Assembly (NCBI RefSeq): GCF_014898055.3
Contig: NW_023601322.1
Coordinates: forward strand, 5,227,312-5,291,311
Length of the DNA: 64,000 bases
Direction: 5' to 3'
Source of the DNA: Talpa occidentalis
Taxonomy: Eukaryota > Chordata > Mammalia > Eulipotyphla > Talpidae
Below the pieces are notes generated by a model. The model was given only the letters and a program-made list of their open reading frames with translations, was not told where the DNA came from and did not search any database. Below, piece by piece: positions 12,730 through 24,472 of the stretch (position 1 is its first letter; the number at the start of each line of letters is the position of its first letter). Position numbers and translations under genes: made by a program.

Positions 12730-13339
12730 CAAACTTCTCAAAATTAAAAAAAAAAAGTTAACACACCCTAATTCACTTTATGAGGTCAATATAATCTTGA
12801 TAGCAAGGCCTATTGAGAAGTTTATGTCACATACCTTACACTTACGTAGATATAAAACACTAACAGAAATATTGGCAAGAAAATCTAGTGATAAAAAAGA
12901 TTAATAACACGTTCAAGTTGAGTATATCCCAGGAATACTAAATTCATTTAGTGTTTTATTATTAATCACTGCAATTGACTTAATAAAACATATAAACAGA
13001 ATAAAGAAAATTCTCAATAGATAGGTAAAATGCATTTAATAAAATTCAACCTAAATTTATCACTTTAAAAACTGGTCAAATCAAAAATAAAAAGGAAAAT
13101 ACATAATAACAGTTGTTTGCAAAAACTTAAAAGCAATAATCTTTAATGATAAACTATTGAAAACTTTTCCTCCAATAGGATCCTTCAAAGGAATAGAACA
13201 AATATAACTGAAATTCATATGGAACCACAAAAGAGCCCGTAGAGCCCAAACAAACCGACAGAAGAGAAGAATGTTGGGCTCACACCCCCAGGATTCACAC
13301 TATACTACAAAACTAAATTAATCAAAAACAGTATATACT
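12730..13339 (+). mobile_element. L1 ORF2 fragment (reverse transcriptase region), dead
   Basis: GTATATCCCAGGAATACTAA, AGAATAAAGAAAATTCTCAA, TAGATAGGTAAAATGCATTT, AATAAAATTCAACC and TTCATATGGAACCACAAAAG follow L1 ORF2 order. Frame breaks and stops are everywhere. It is interrupted at 13340 by a SINE. Confidence 0.75.
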
Positions 13340-13622
13340 GGGCCTCCCTGGTTGTGCAGGGGTTAAAGTCTCAGCGCTATCAAGCTATCGCCAGCCACTG
13401 CTGAATGAGTTCCATCCCTGATCCCCACCAGGGAGCTACCCACATAGCACAGCAGACGTCTCCTGTCTCCCTGCTGCTCCCCTCAGCAGTGTATTTCAGT
13501 CAGTCTGCCTGTTCTGCTCCCCACTCTGTCTCTGGTGAATCCTCTCACCCCTTGCACCTCTAGCCTGCACCCCAGTTCTTATATTCATAAATAAATAATA
13601 AATCTTAAAAAAAACAAAAACA
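13340..13622 (+). mobile_element. SINE copy 5 inside L1 sequence
   Basis: Starts GGGCCTCCCTGGTTGTGCAG and ends ATAAATAAATAATAAATCTT plus an A/C-rich tail. Head has AGTCTCAGCGCTATCAAGCT, typical of the older subfamily. Its target is the L1 ORF2 fragment just before it. Confidence 0.94.
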
Positions 13623-13639
13623 AAACAAGAGTGTGAGAA

Positions 13640-13820
13640 AGCACAGTGGGAGGCAGGAGGCAGGGGCACAGAATGCAGCAGAGGCCTAGGGGTGCTGTGG
13701 CAGTGGGTGTGGTATGAGGTCCTGCCTCTGAAGGGGTGTGGTCCTACACCTCTGAATCACAGTGTTATAAAGCAATGTTAATTCCATAAAAATAAAAATT
13801 TAAAAATAAACTACAAATAA
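13640..13820 (+). mobile_element. Second L1 3' terminus
   Basis: A G-rich part (GGAGGCAGGAGGCAGGGGC) is followed by ACACCTCTGAATCACAGTGT, TATAAAGCAATG and CCATAAAAATAAAAATTTAA, like the polypurine tract and terminal 'ataaatcaac ... caataaaaatt' of younger L1 3' UTRs. Probably a separate short insertion. Confidence 0.5.
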
Positions 13821-13849
13821 AAAATCTCTTCTCAAGAGAGTATGTCCTT

Positions 13850-15010
13850 AAAGTTTAAGATAAACATTAAAGTCCCTAAAAGTTGACAAAGAAAAATCAC
13901 TGACTGCATTGTCATAAGCAAACAAGAGAGCAAGCAGGCATTAGTTAGGAGATAAATCTATATCAACTGAACTTTATTAAAACTAAGAATTTCTGTTCAT
14001 GTGAAGATATTGTCAGTAGAATTAAATACAAACAATTTTGTGGCAGGTCTTAGCCATACATTACTCACTGAGGAGTCATATCAAGAACATATAAAGAAAT
14101 GTTATAAATTTTGAAGAAAAAATTAGTTATATAGGGCCTCCCCGGTGGCGCAGCGGTTGAGCGCTGGGTTGCGAAGCTGCCCACAGCCTCTGCAGTGCTG
14201 GTTCGATCCCCGGCTGCTCCCCGGCCACCGGAGGAGGGTCCCACATGGCGCACAGACCTTTCCTGCCGCCCGCTGCTCCCCTCAGCAGTGTGCTTCGGTC
14301 CTTCTGCCTGCTCTGCTCCCCGCTCTGGCTCTGGTGAATCCTCTCACCCTCCTGCGCTTCTGACTGTACCCAGTGCTTGTATGTATGTATAAATCAATCA
14401 ATCAATCAATAAATCTTTTTTAAAAAATTAATTATATAATACTTAAAATATGCTATAGATTTTAAAATGCACTTAACAAAAGATCATATTTACAAAGATC
14501 TGTAAATGCATGAAATGTTCCTAAAGCATTAGTTATCTTGAGGAAATGCAAATTAAAACCACCGTATAAATCACTCCCCTTAAGAATTATCATTGTAGCA
14601 TTATTTCTGAGCTCTATCCAAAGCTAAATTTGTCCACTCTCTATCAGCTAAAATGAAATCATCACTTTGGCTAGAGTTATGTGGTAAGGAAATCTATAAC
14701 AACAGAAATGGGTGCTCCAGGGCTATAGCAAGATTATCTCAGAAACAAAATGTAAATAAAAGTACATGCACAAAATGATATATTCTGCATGATCCCATTT
14801 AGGCAAGTTCAAAAGGAAGCAAAATTACACCTCGTTTCAGAGATCAGAATACTATTTATTTGCCTTTGGACAGAATGGTCATGGAAGGGGGAAGTCATGA
14901 GAAAGGCTTCTAGAATGCTAGCGAGATCCTGGTATTTCATCTGGCTCGTGGCTATTTGGGTGGATCCTTGTTGAAACTCCATGACAGTCTATGTTTACAG
15001 TTTGTTCATT
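13850..15010 (+). mobile_element. L1 ORF2 end and 3' UTR, interrupted by a SINE
   Basis: ATTAAAACTAAGAATTTCTG, TCATGTGAAGATATTGTCAG and AGAACATATAAAGAAATG precede the SINE. After it come AAAATGCACTTAACAAAAGA, GGAAATGCAAATTAAAACCA, and a 3'-UTR part with GGAAGGGGGAAGTCATGAGA. Order and direction agree with one L1M element carrying a later SINE insertion. Confidence 0.75.
14134..14421 (+). mobile_element. SINE copy 6, young GC-rich subfamily
   Basis: Head GGGCCTCCCCGGTGGCGCAG, then CGGTTGAGCGCTGGG. It carries the extra block CTGCTCCCCGGCCACCGGAG absent from older copies. The tail holds (AATC)n, AATAAATC and T-runs. Target-site duplication AAAAAATTAGTTATATA (14117-14133) versus AAAAAATTAATTATATA (14422-14438) has one mismatch. 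Confidence 0.97.
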
Positions 15011-15814
15011 CACACAAAGCCATCAACACTGACTTTCATCACTCGTATCATCACAGAGCGGCCAGATGCTTCCTTTACAAAAATATTATCCCGAGGAGAT
15101 CTGGCCAGGATAGATTAGACCAGGCAGGAGGATAGACAAGATAGAGCATTACCACACTGTGTTACCAAGGACAGACTGTAAGGGGAAGCACAGAAGGAAC
15201 ACATTTCTCTGGTGGCTGGGGAAGTTGTATGAAAGTGTGAGTAAGGAGTTTTCAATCACATAATGGGGAGAAGAAAATATAAGGACTATAGAGTTCTTAG
15301 TCCTCAACAAATTATAGATCAATCAGCTCTGCTTGAAAGGAGATATGCTTCTTGAAAAGACAATACTCCGCTTGAACTAAATGAAATTCAATTAGTTGTA
15401 CTGAATTTGTGCGTTTTTTGTGGTGATGGTGAATGACCATAAAATACAAAAATGCCCAGAAATTTAATGTGTTTAATTCCAGTAAAAAAAAAAAAAAAAG
15501 ATAAGTGGAATTTGTACCATCATATTTAAAATTTCAGCTTGTTTTGTTCTCTGATGGTTATGTCTCCTTAATACAATATACCAATTGATTCATGCCTTAG
15601 TTATACGAGGCCCCCAGGTTAAATTTTCCAGATACTTCCTTGTTTTTCATATGAATGCTCATGAGAACAATTATATCCAGATTGTCAGAATTTCATTATC
15701 CCACCATCCATTTCCTCTTAATTTAATGGCAATGAAGGCATGAGTCTCAGCAAACAAATGGTTTGGAAAGCCTTTAACAAGTCCCACACACAGCAGTTAA
15801 CTTTCCTGGTTCTC

Positions 15815-15817
<3 letters not shown>
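15011..15817. other. No gene recognised
   Basis: Holds an A-run near 15485-15498 and otherwise unremarkable AT-rich DNA. Confidence 0.5.

Positions 15818-15861
<44 letters not shown>
15818..15861. repeat. (AC)n microsatellite
   Basis: About 22 uninterrupted AC units. On the minus strand this gives the Cys-Val run in a chance frame there. Confidence 0.98.
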
Positions 15862-15863
<2 letters not shown>

Positions 15864-16854
15864 TGATCATTTGCTTGATGATATATTCCATTCTCAGTGT
15901 TCTTCCTTGCCTTTAAAAAATGTTTAATTTGGATATAAACCCAAAAGATTCTTTGGACTGGCTTCAAAATAATGAACATCAACAACACAAAGATAATTGA
16001 CTGAGGTGGGAAGGAGATAAGTAAACCCAATTGCTTCCTCCAACTTTTTTTGCACAAATTTGACTTTCAAAGACTTGAGAAACACAAACAGAATCAAGAT
16101 AATAATTTTGCTGTTCAAATGCTAAACTGAAAATGGCAAATGTTCCAAACAGAAAGTAACTGATATTTTAAAAGAAGCTTGAATTCAAATGGTGAGCTCT
16201 GCTTGTTCATTTTATGTTTATGAAAGCCAGATCTACTTTTAAATTTCTAACAATATTTGGCAGCTTAAATGATCTGACCTCAGAGAACTAAGTCTCCCAC
16301 TGAGTTCTGTTGCATAAAATCTAGAAAACAAACTCCTATTCAGATTTCCTTTATGCTTTAAGATAATCTGTACCATTGAGTGTCAAAAGAATTCTAAGAC
16401 ACATGTAACCATAATTAAGCTTTTTACAAAATAACACACTGGAATAAAAAAATAAAATATACAGAATATTTTATAACTGCAGTTTCCCTACTTGTAAAAA
16501 AATTGAAAAATGGCAGATTTTTTTTTTCCTAACTAGCAAAAGAGTCAGTACTGACTGCCTGGAGACAGTTCTGGCTGGAGCACAACTCCAAGCTTTTTTT
16601 CTCCCACAAAGTAGAACAACAGAGCAGGAAAGCATGTCTTGTTATTCATAACAGAAGTTAACTTGAATGAAAATACTTTCTTTCCTATTTTTTTCTATAT
16701 TACCAACTGATCTTTTTCCAGTGTAGTGGTCTATGTAGTTATTATTCCTGATTTTTAAAGAGCTTATTCATTTTATTAGCTCTTCAAAAAAAAAAAATCC
16801 TGCAATTTTTTGTTATTGCAAAAAGCAAGGGAACAAGAAGAAGCGTATTGAAAA
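15862..16854. other. No gene recognised
   Basis: AT-rich with several homopolymer runs (T near 16519, A near 16785). Nothing recognisable. Confidence 0.5.
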
Positions 16855-17010
16855 GGGGGCTTGGTTTAACTACTGATCAGGTGTGAGACCTTTGAGAAGT
16901 CAACTTTTCCCCCACCCTGTTTCAGCATTAAATTTGGAGAGATGATATATTTGTCTCTTCTGTTTGCTGTGAGGATGCCACACTAAAATACACAAAGGTT
17001 GAGCTGTGTG
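16855..17010 (+). repeat. MIR SINE fragment
   Basis: AGGTGTGAGACCTTTGAGAA, GTCAACTTTTCCCCC, CCTGTTTCAGCATTAAATTT and TTTGCTGTGAGGATGC follow the MIR core order ('gtgtgaccttgggcaagtca ... cctcagtttcctcatctgtaa ... tgtgaggat'). Confidence 0.6.
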
Positions 17011-17618
17011 GATATCCCATCAGTGGCAGCTTTTATTTCATCATCCTTCTTTGCCCACCAAAGTCCCCTTTCTGTGCATCACAAATGTATGGCTGAAATG
17101 CAAACAGGGAGTATAAAACCAATGTTCACATGTCTCCGATAACTAGTACCAACATTTCAGTGGAGCTAGAACATGTCTTGAGAATCAGCACTTTGAAAAA
17201 TGTAGTCCATTTTCTACCCCTCTTTTGGGCAACAAAATATTTGTTAAAGTGAAATCAAGGGGAAATGAGATTAATAAAATTCAGAAAGTAAAGCATGTAA
17301 AGATAAAATAAAGAACAAGAAACAGGAATGTAAACCACCCCAGTTCCAAATTATCTAAATCTATGGGAACCATGAAATGATGAATTGCAGTAAACAACTC
17401 AAACTGATTTTCCCCTGGCTCCTGTCCAGAGACCAAGCCTATTTCACAGAGCACATAAAAAACCGAGGCAAATTGCACTATTTTTCTGCTCTGGTCCTGT
17501 CATCAACTCTTAGTTTGCACTTAGAGTATAAGAGGTGTACAGTCTAGTTAAATAGGCATATATCTTGTGCCCATAATGAAGATGTGATGCAGAAACTACT
17601 TGAAAACCAAAATAGAGG

Positions 17619-17620
<2 letters not shown>
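17011..17620. other. No gene recognised
   Basis: Unremarkable sequence; only chance frames. Confidence 0.5.

Positions 17621-17659
<39 letters not shown>
17621..17659. repeat. (TG)n(AG)n compound microsatellite
   Basis: Nine TG units pass directly into about ten AG units, then ACACACTGGGG. Confidence 0.97.
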
Positions 17660-17664
<5 letters not shown>

Positions 17665-17804
17665 TGGGGTGAGGGTGGCTAGAGATGAGAGAAATGATGG
17701 ATGTTCAGTGTGTTTCTGGTTCATTTGTTCTGCCACCTGTGATGCTGTTTTCTGGCTACTTTATTCTGGATTTACGACACAGCCTAATGCATTGAATATA
17801 TACT

Positions 17805-17920
17805 TCTAACACAAGTCTGAGAGCTTCTTCAGGGCTGAATTTATACCTTATTTATCTTTTTCTTCACAGTAACTAGAACAAAGAAGCTCTCAATTAATGA
17901 GTTGATGAATGAATCTAGAG
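17805..17920 (+). repeat. L2 LINE 3' end
   Basis: GTCTGAGAGCTTCTTCAGGG, CAGTAACTAGAACAAAGAAG, CTCTCAATTAATGAGTTGAT and GAATGAATC follow the L2 terminal pattern. Diverged. Confidence 0.55.
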
Positions 17921-18684
17921 GGAACTCAAACTAATATGATTAAAATTAAGTTTACAATTGCCAAAATGCATTTGTTTGCAATTATCTGGATGTATGTCCA
18001 TCTACCCAAACAAATTAATCATACATCATTAATTTGGACTCCTCAGGCTTGTTGGAAATGAAAGATATATTTGTTGTATGTGTGTATGTGTGTGTGTATG
18101 TGTGTACTTATTTAGAAACAGAAAATGTGAATTTTGCTGCTTCAGGGTGTTTGGGGAAAGCTCTACATTTCTCATTCTGCTGAAGGTTAGCTCTGATGTG
18201 CCTCCATTTTGTTTTTCGTGTTAATCAAAGCACCACATTCTTTTGGTTAGCATAAGCTGAAACATGCACTCCCCTTACTAATTGTTCTTCACCACCCTCT
18301 CTACCAATCAACTGCCAGGTCCTGTTCATTTTACTTTCTAGTCTGTGTTTATCTTTTATTCATCCATCTCAGGTCCTGACACACGTACTAACATCTCATT
18401 CTGAGATTCCTGAAATTGATTTCCAACTGTTTTCCCTTTCAATACCGTTCACCTCTGAGCAAATGGAGAGGTATTATTATATTTTAGGTTGATTATTTTG
18501 TATTTGTTGAAATCCTTTCAATCCCCGCACCTCCCTCCTCTTGTTCTTAGGATTGGATTTAAACTCCTTCTCAGGGCTACAGCCAGTCTTACTGGCTGAC
18601 CCTCTTTCTTTTCCTTTCCATTTCAGCATCTCCGAGGGTCCTCTGCTGAGTGGATAGCTCACTTCTCTTCTAGCTCAGCTTTTA
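17921..18684. other. No gene recognised; TG-rich microsatellite inside
   Basis: Contains a TGTGTA/TG-rich stretch at 18077-18106. The pyrimidine-rich part at 18280-18670 may be an old repeat, but I could not assign it. Confidence 0.45.
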
Positions 18685-19330
18685 ATTTTGGATTACCAAA
18701 ATAATTCAAATCCCAAAGGTAAATTAGTCCAGCCACTATGAAAAACAATATTGATGCTTCTCAAAAAATAGAAAATAGATCTATCACAAAACGCAGTAGT
18801 CTCACTCCTGGGAACAGACCCAAAGAAAATGGAAACAGGAGTTGGAGAAGAAATGCACCTTCATCACAGTATTATTTGCAACAGCCAAGATAGGAACACA
18901 ACCCGAATGCCCATGAACACACGGGTAAATAGACATGACATAAAGTAGACACACACTGGAGTGTGTGATTTCAACAGTGAGGAAGGAATAGACCCTGTAG
19001 TTGACAATAACATTTATGGACTTTGAGTATATTGTGCAAAACAAGATCTAAGTGTGGAAAGGCAGGTAATGAAGGCAGTCATGTGGGCAACCTAGAAAAA
19101 TCAAACTTGAAAAGATGCAAATAAAATATAACAGTGAAATGGTGGCCATGAGGGGCTGGGGGTTGGGGGGACAGGGGAAGGGTGTTTAAGGATACAAACT
19201 TGTGAGGGGGACTAAAGGAGCGAGGGAGACTCCGTGGATATGCTATTGAACATCGCAAAATTGCATGGTTATGTAATGTGATAGACATTACAGTGGCAAC
19301 CTTTTATAATATGTAAGTATATCACTTCAG
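18685..19330 (+). mobile_element. L1 ORF2 end and 3' UTR
   Basis: CAGCCACTATGAAAAACAAT, AAAATAGAAAATAGATCTAT, CTCCTGGGAACAGACCCAAA, TTTGCAACAGCCAAGATAGG and AATGCCCATGAACACACGGG are the usual L1 3' landmarks. A G-rich polypurine segment (GGGGCTGGGGGTTGGGGGGA) follows near 19153. No A-tail is left. Confidence 0.82.
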
Positions 19331-19980
19331 TTAAATGTTTGCCATGTTGGTGCTTTCATTTCCAGTACTCACATCCTTGCAACGTTTAAAAAGACTTGAA
19401 ATGGTGAAAGCTTTTATGAGCTCATGTAGCAATCCAATTTCCTCTGAATTAATAGTAAGTGAATATGTATTACAGCTAATTCTTGAAATTTTTACACAAT
19501 GTTACCTGTTAAATTTATCCAATAAAAATTAGAAATATAATAAAAATAATTCAATTTCCTGTGACTGACAACCCTCTCTTCCTATCTATTAATTCTTTAG
19601 AAGGAATATTTCTTCTATAAAAAATGTAGAAGTTTTACTTTGAACTAAATACACAAATCTCATATTTTTAAAAACAGAAAATTCTTGACTAGCCATTAGT
19701 TTTGATTTGTTTTTCTTCCTTTTTTATTTTTCTTCCTCTTAATTTATTCAAAACATCAGCCTACTCAATTAATACTCACTATCTGAAAGACATAACTCAA
19801 GATAAAGATATTTATTACTAACATAAAAAACACTATCCAAATGTGCTAGCATGTTCTTTAAAGTACTTTTCTATCATTTGAACTGACAGTTAACATGTTG
19901 TTTTCTATTGCTTTATAACTTCCATCATCCAGTGATCACAGAGAGTCATCATTTCTAAATGATAATAAAACTCAGAGAAA
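19331..19980. other. No gene recognised
   Basis: AT-rich; short chance frames only. Confidence 0.5.
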
Positions 19981-20109
19981 CTCAGCAGTCTATTTCAGTA
20001 GAACCGCCTGTCTGCTCCCCACTCTGTCTCTGGTGATTCCTCTCACCCCAGCACCTTTGGCCTGCACCTTTGCATGCATAAATAAATAAAAATAAATATT
20101 TTAAAAAAA
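19981..20109 (+). mobile_element. SINE copy 7, 5'-truncated
   Basis: Only the 3' half remains, starting CTCAGCAGTCTATTTCAGTA and ending GCATAAATAAATAAAAATAA plus A-rich tail. The tRNA-like head is missing, so it has no polymerase III promoter. Confidence 0.85.
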
Positions 20110-20195
20110 AGATGAAGAATGGACCTGTTATATGGCCCCTAAATGCCACTCCTAGGCATCTCCCTGAAGAATTATAAACTCCATTTTTAAGAACC
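20110..20195 (+). mobile_element. Possible short L1 fragment
   Basis: TGTTATATGGCCCCTAAATG, CCACTCCTAGGCATCTCCCT and GAAGAATTATA resemble the L1 3' motif 'catatgacccagcaattccactcctaggtat'. Short and diverged. Confidence 0.4.
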
Positions 20196-23100
20196 TCTCT
20201 CCTTGCCTACATTGTTCCCTTTCTTAAGGTTTGTGTTTGTCAGCACGGAAAGAAAACTGTTTTCTGGAAAGTTTCCATGGAGACTCAATATTGTTTTCCA
20301 CTTAGTCTTCCTAATTAAAAAAATGTTTTCCAAAATAGAGTCTCTCTGAAAATCAGTAAATTCACAGTATCACGAGAATATTCTGCATTCAGGACTAACA
20401 ACAGGCATTTTGTTTTCTAGATTGTTAAGGGAGATTGGAAGAAATTTCCCCAAGAATTTGTTTCCAGTGATGTAGTGGAAATGCAAAAGAAATTACTCTG
20501 GGCAAGTTTTGTTGCTGCATTTTCATCTGAATCCTACAGAGACTGTAATAAGTTGATGCACAGCTACATTGAACCAGGACTACCACTTGCTAAGCATGTT
20601 TATGCAAATGACGGTCCTTTGAAAGTTCTTCATGAAGGCTTACAAATCATTTGCATGCTTAAAAAACATATATAAGAATATATATAAGATATAAGATACA
20701 GAAGATAATATACATATATAAGAATTGAATCCATCTGAAAATATGCTGCACTACCTCTTTCCAGAGTTTTGATTCTATTACAGTGTTGTTTGCTTTGTGT
20801 TTTGTCAACCAGTGTCCCTGATGTCATTCAAAGATGAACTCTTGCAAATCTCCTGAAACTCTGCATTCAACTAGAAAATGACTACAGTCTTAAATACACA
20901 TCATCAAAAGTATATGAGGGCAAATATAGAATGTTAAAAGAAAAACTGAGACATATTAACCATTTAAAATTCATTTGAGCCAAAAAGCGAGGTGAATAGA
21001 TATAAATCAAGCCGCACCAAGCAGGGAGTGGTTACAGGTGCTTTGTCTATAGGAACCCAGAGAGACTTTTACAGAGAAAAGGGGAAACAAAGCAAGGAAA
21101 CTGTTAACTGTCCACGCTTTGACTTCTGTAGCTGCCACCAGGCTAGAGCCACCTCCGCATACAGACCTTCTGGTTTCATTAATTCAACAATAGTTATTAC
21201 ATTTTAGATATCTATATTTATTTCCATTTGTCTTCACTTCCCTTGTCATCCAGTTTAGGGTTCTAAAATCATTTCAGCTACTCATGGGAAACATAAGCAA
21301 AATAAAAGACCCATATGTCTTCGAATGCATGTAAAACAATGTATTTGTTACCCATTTTATTAAAAACACACCCTTGTCTATAGATTCTGTTCATTTCTGC
21401 ATGTTGCCAGGAAAAGAGCAAGGGAAACATTTCTTCGCAGTTAAGTCTTGAATATTCATGCATTCATTCAACAGATATTTCTGAACTTCTACCACGTGCC
21501 AGTAAATTGACTTAAATGTCCATCCACATGCAGCTTCTACTCTCGTTAAATGTGAAATCTGACACAAAGAAATTCAAGCATATTAAGAAGACTTTTTTCT
21601 CCAAAGATTCACTTCTAATGAATTCCCTAGATGCTTTCTCATTCTTAAATGGAATAAACATTATGTTCTGAATGAACCAAAGCAAATTATTTTAAACAAG
21701 TTGGAGAAACTGGAAGTAACGGGATTGCATAAGCTCTAAGATAAACAAACTAACCCAGTTTTTACTGTTTAATCACATATTCCTGATTAATCTCCTAAAT
21801 ATAAATATTTACACATGTTCAGTCCTTCGTCCCTTAAGGAAAATGAAGCAACTCCAGGCTGAGAGTAAACTGAGCTTACTAAAATTTCTCAAAATATTTT
21901 AAACAGGAAACCAGCTGCCGCCACCCACCCATGGAACATGTTCAAAGTGTCATACCCCACAAGTTCATTTAAGTTCTTGGATACTCTAATTACAGGTCAG
22001 ATTTAGTCTTTGGATTTCATGCCTCTATGCATGTGACTGCAGGAAAATTGAAACAATGAAATTATTAGTGAGTGAGGGCCTACCCAAGTTTCAGTTACCT
22101 TTTTTTCTTAAAATACATGGTTAATCTATTTTGAAATCACAAGGTTCCTACCTCTGAATAATAGCTTAAGTTTCAGAATGCACATTGCACCTTTTATGAC
22201 ATGAATGGGAAAGATATAAAAGGAAAATGTAAAATTGACTGTTTATAATTAAAACTATATTCACTTGTATATATTCATTTATAGGAGGACAAAAATACGA
22301 AATTCATTATTTTCTTTTGCTGACTATTTTAATAATCAGAAAAACCACAAGAAAATAATATAGAAAAGCAAAACAATGGGGTTGTTCAAACCTGAATATT
22401 CTTATCACATTAGATTTATAGTCTCATTGTATTTCTATGAGCTCTTTTAAGATGAAATCATATCAATCAACTGCCCTGTTCTAGCTTGTCAATTTTCCTG
22501 TAATATAGAGAACTAATCAATTTATAGCTATATCATCTAGAGGAAGGTATTTTAGCCCAAAGAAACAAATATGGTGGTTACACAATACTTAAGCTATGGC
22601 TTAGAATAAGGAACTCCAAAATCTTGATTTCACTGGGGAAATTTCATTTATAAGGTTTTGTAAGCCAAGGAAGACATAAAATATTAAAAATGCAAATGTT
22701 AGATTTGATTTGAAGAGCAGTTACTCTGCATGCTAGTGAACCTTCTTCCCCACTCATACTTTCTCCATTCTAGTTAAAACATATCAATAATTTGTTGGGA
22801 CACATTCTCCCAAATTCATCAATCCTTTATTTTAAGTGTTCTCGTTGCCAATTTTTGTTTTTTGGCATAAGAGAAGAGAACACTAAAGAGAATAGCAAAT
22901 GAACTATAAAGCAGGGATCTTAACATAATTGCTAATTGATCTGGAATCAGTTTTCATCTGTTTGCTTTTATTGTAGGCTTAGCTTTTTATTTCCTTAGTA
23001 AAGACAAGTATGGAATTGGATTTAAAATGTCAAACTGACAGGAAGTGAATAATCATTGTTTATATTTCCCAAAATATCTGGTTTCCAGTCTCTACAATAA

Positions 23101-23809
23101 AAAAGATTAGACTCACAAGGAAAAGTGCAAAAAGTTAAAGGCCAGAGTGAACTCATACATTTCTGAAAGCTTGTTATATTTACTCCCCCAGTTTTAAAAT
23201 ATTTTCTTTTCAGCACTTTTCCAAGTGATCCCTAGGATACCACAATTTCAAATCTTCCTCAAAAACTCTATTTTTACCTTTTTTTCCCTCTGGTCTCCTA
23301 TATTTCTTATCTTTTGCTTAATTTATGATAAAGAAAGAAAACTAAAAAAGTCTATATACCTAGAATTGGGTTTCATAACTTGCATCACTGCCTACTTTTC
23401 ACACCAATTAGGTTTTCCTAAATTATTACAAGGGGAGGTCATAGTCACTTCTCGTCCTACTCAGTATAACATAAACATATCAATATAAACCATCAGAGTG
23501 GTAGAGTGGAGGCCTGAGAACACTGCAGTCAAAATCATAAAGTTTGGGGTAGATCTGATCCTTGGGAAGGTCATTCACGGATAACAAGGAGATAAATCCA
23601 ACGTCTTAAATATGATCTGTGGTTGTTCTGACCATACTTCTCAGGTAGATGCTGGAATATTATATCCTGGCTGTCCAATACCATAGCCACCCATGAGAGA
23701 GAGCTAGTGAGCTCTTGACATGAGGGTACCATGTAAACTGAGATGGGCTGTGTTTGTGTTCCTATGTGGAACTTAAAGAAAGGTAACAACAGGTCAGTCA
23801 GAAACTAAA
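20196..23809. other. Long stretch without a recognised gene
   Basis: About 3.6 kb with no recognised exon. A TA-rich tract lies at 20665-20725. An L2/MIR-like end at 21455-21520 is listed apart. A 66-codon frame at 20475-20675 shows no recognisable domain. Confidence 0.5.
21455..21520 (-). repeat. L2/MIR 3' end, antisense
   Basis: ATTCATGCATTCATTCAACA, GATATTTCTGAACTTCTACC and ACGTGCCAGT match the inverted L2/MIR tail ('attcattcaacaaatatttattgagcacctactatgtgccag'). Confidence 0.55.
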
Positions 23810-24040
23810 AATAAACCCTTAATACCTGACTGAGGCCACCAGAGGGAGGGGGTGGTGATGGGGGGACTAGGGAGGGCAGGGGGCTGATGGAACACAATGT
23901 GGGGGGTTGGGGCACTGATGGTGGGGAGAGGGTGGAAATACACATTCGTAGAGGCTTGAACCTATCACCTGCAGAGCATATTCAAAGATGTAAACCCACT
24001 TGACCTCAAGAAACATAAAATGGAAATAAATAAATAAAGG
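23810..24040 (+). mobile_element. Possible L1 3'-UTR terminus
   Basis: A G-rich polypurine part (GGGAGGGGGTGGTGATGGGG) is followed by ACCTGCAGAGCATATTCAAA, GATGTAAACCCACTTGACCT and AAATAAATAAATAAA. This resembles the inverted 3' ends at 6.1 and 30.7 kb in layout, but similarity is only partial. Confidence 0.45.
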
Positions 24041-24341
24041 AGGCAAAATGTGGAAACTGAAAATATGTAAAATATCTCCATAATTTCATGTTGGTTACAT
24101 TTTGGAATATTATTTTAATATCTTGAGTTAAGTTAAGTCTGTTACTAAAATATTTTCATGTTCTTTTTTAAACTTTTTATATGTAACCCTGAATTGTAAA
24201 TGTTTCTTGAATCAGATATCTATTGGATGAGCCCACTCTACAGCAACTGAACAATTTCAGGAGTTTTCTTTTTTAGAGAAATTTGCAAAACTAATAATAT
24301 TATTTACAAATACATGTTTGAAAAAATGTGTTCTATCCACA
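24041..24341. other. No gene recognised
   Basis: AT-rich, nothing assigned. Confidence 0.5.
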
Positions 24342-24472
24342 GTGGAACAACACGCCAAAGTAGTCGCGTCAGCCTCTCAAATATTAATGGGTGCTGCGCC
24401 CTCTGCACCCCAGTCACACAAGGAAGTTGAGGTTACAGTGCAGTTGTTCCACCAAAAAAAAAAAAAAAAAAT
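24342..24472. repeat. Short segment with 10-bp inverted ends and an A-run
   Basis: GTGGAACAAC (24342-24351) and its exact reverse complement GTTGTTCCAC (24443-24452) bracket 91 bp of more GC-rich DNA. An A-run of about 18 follows at 24454. It could be a small non-autonomous DNA transposon or a chance inverted repeat; no family assigned. Confidence 0.4.

Noticed and set aside
14134..14210. SINE heads as functional tRNA genes
   Set aside because: Box A/B-like parts are present, but no complete cloverleaf with anticodon arm and acceptor pairing can be seen, and each is followed by SINE body.
15797..16057. Cys-Val-rich frame
   Set aside because: Produced by the (AC)n microsatellite.
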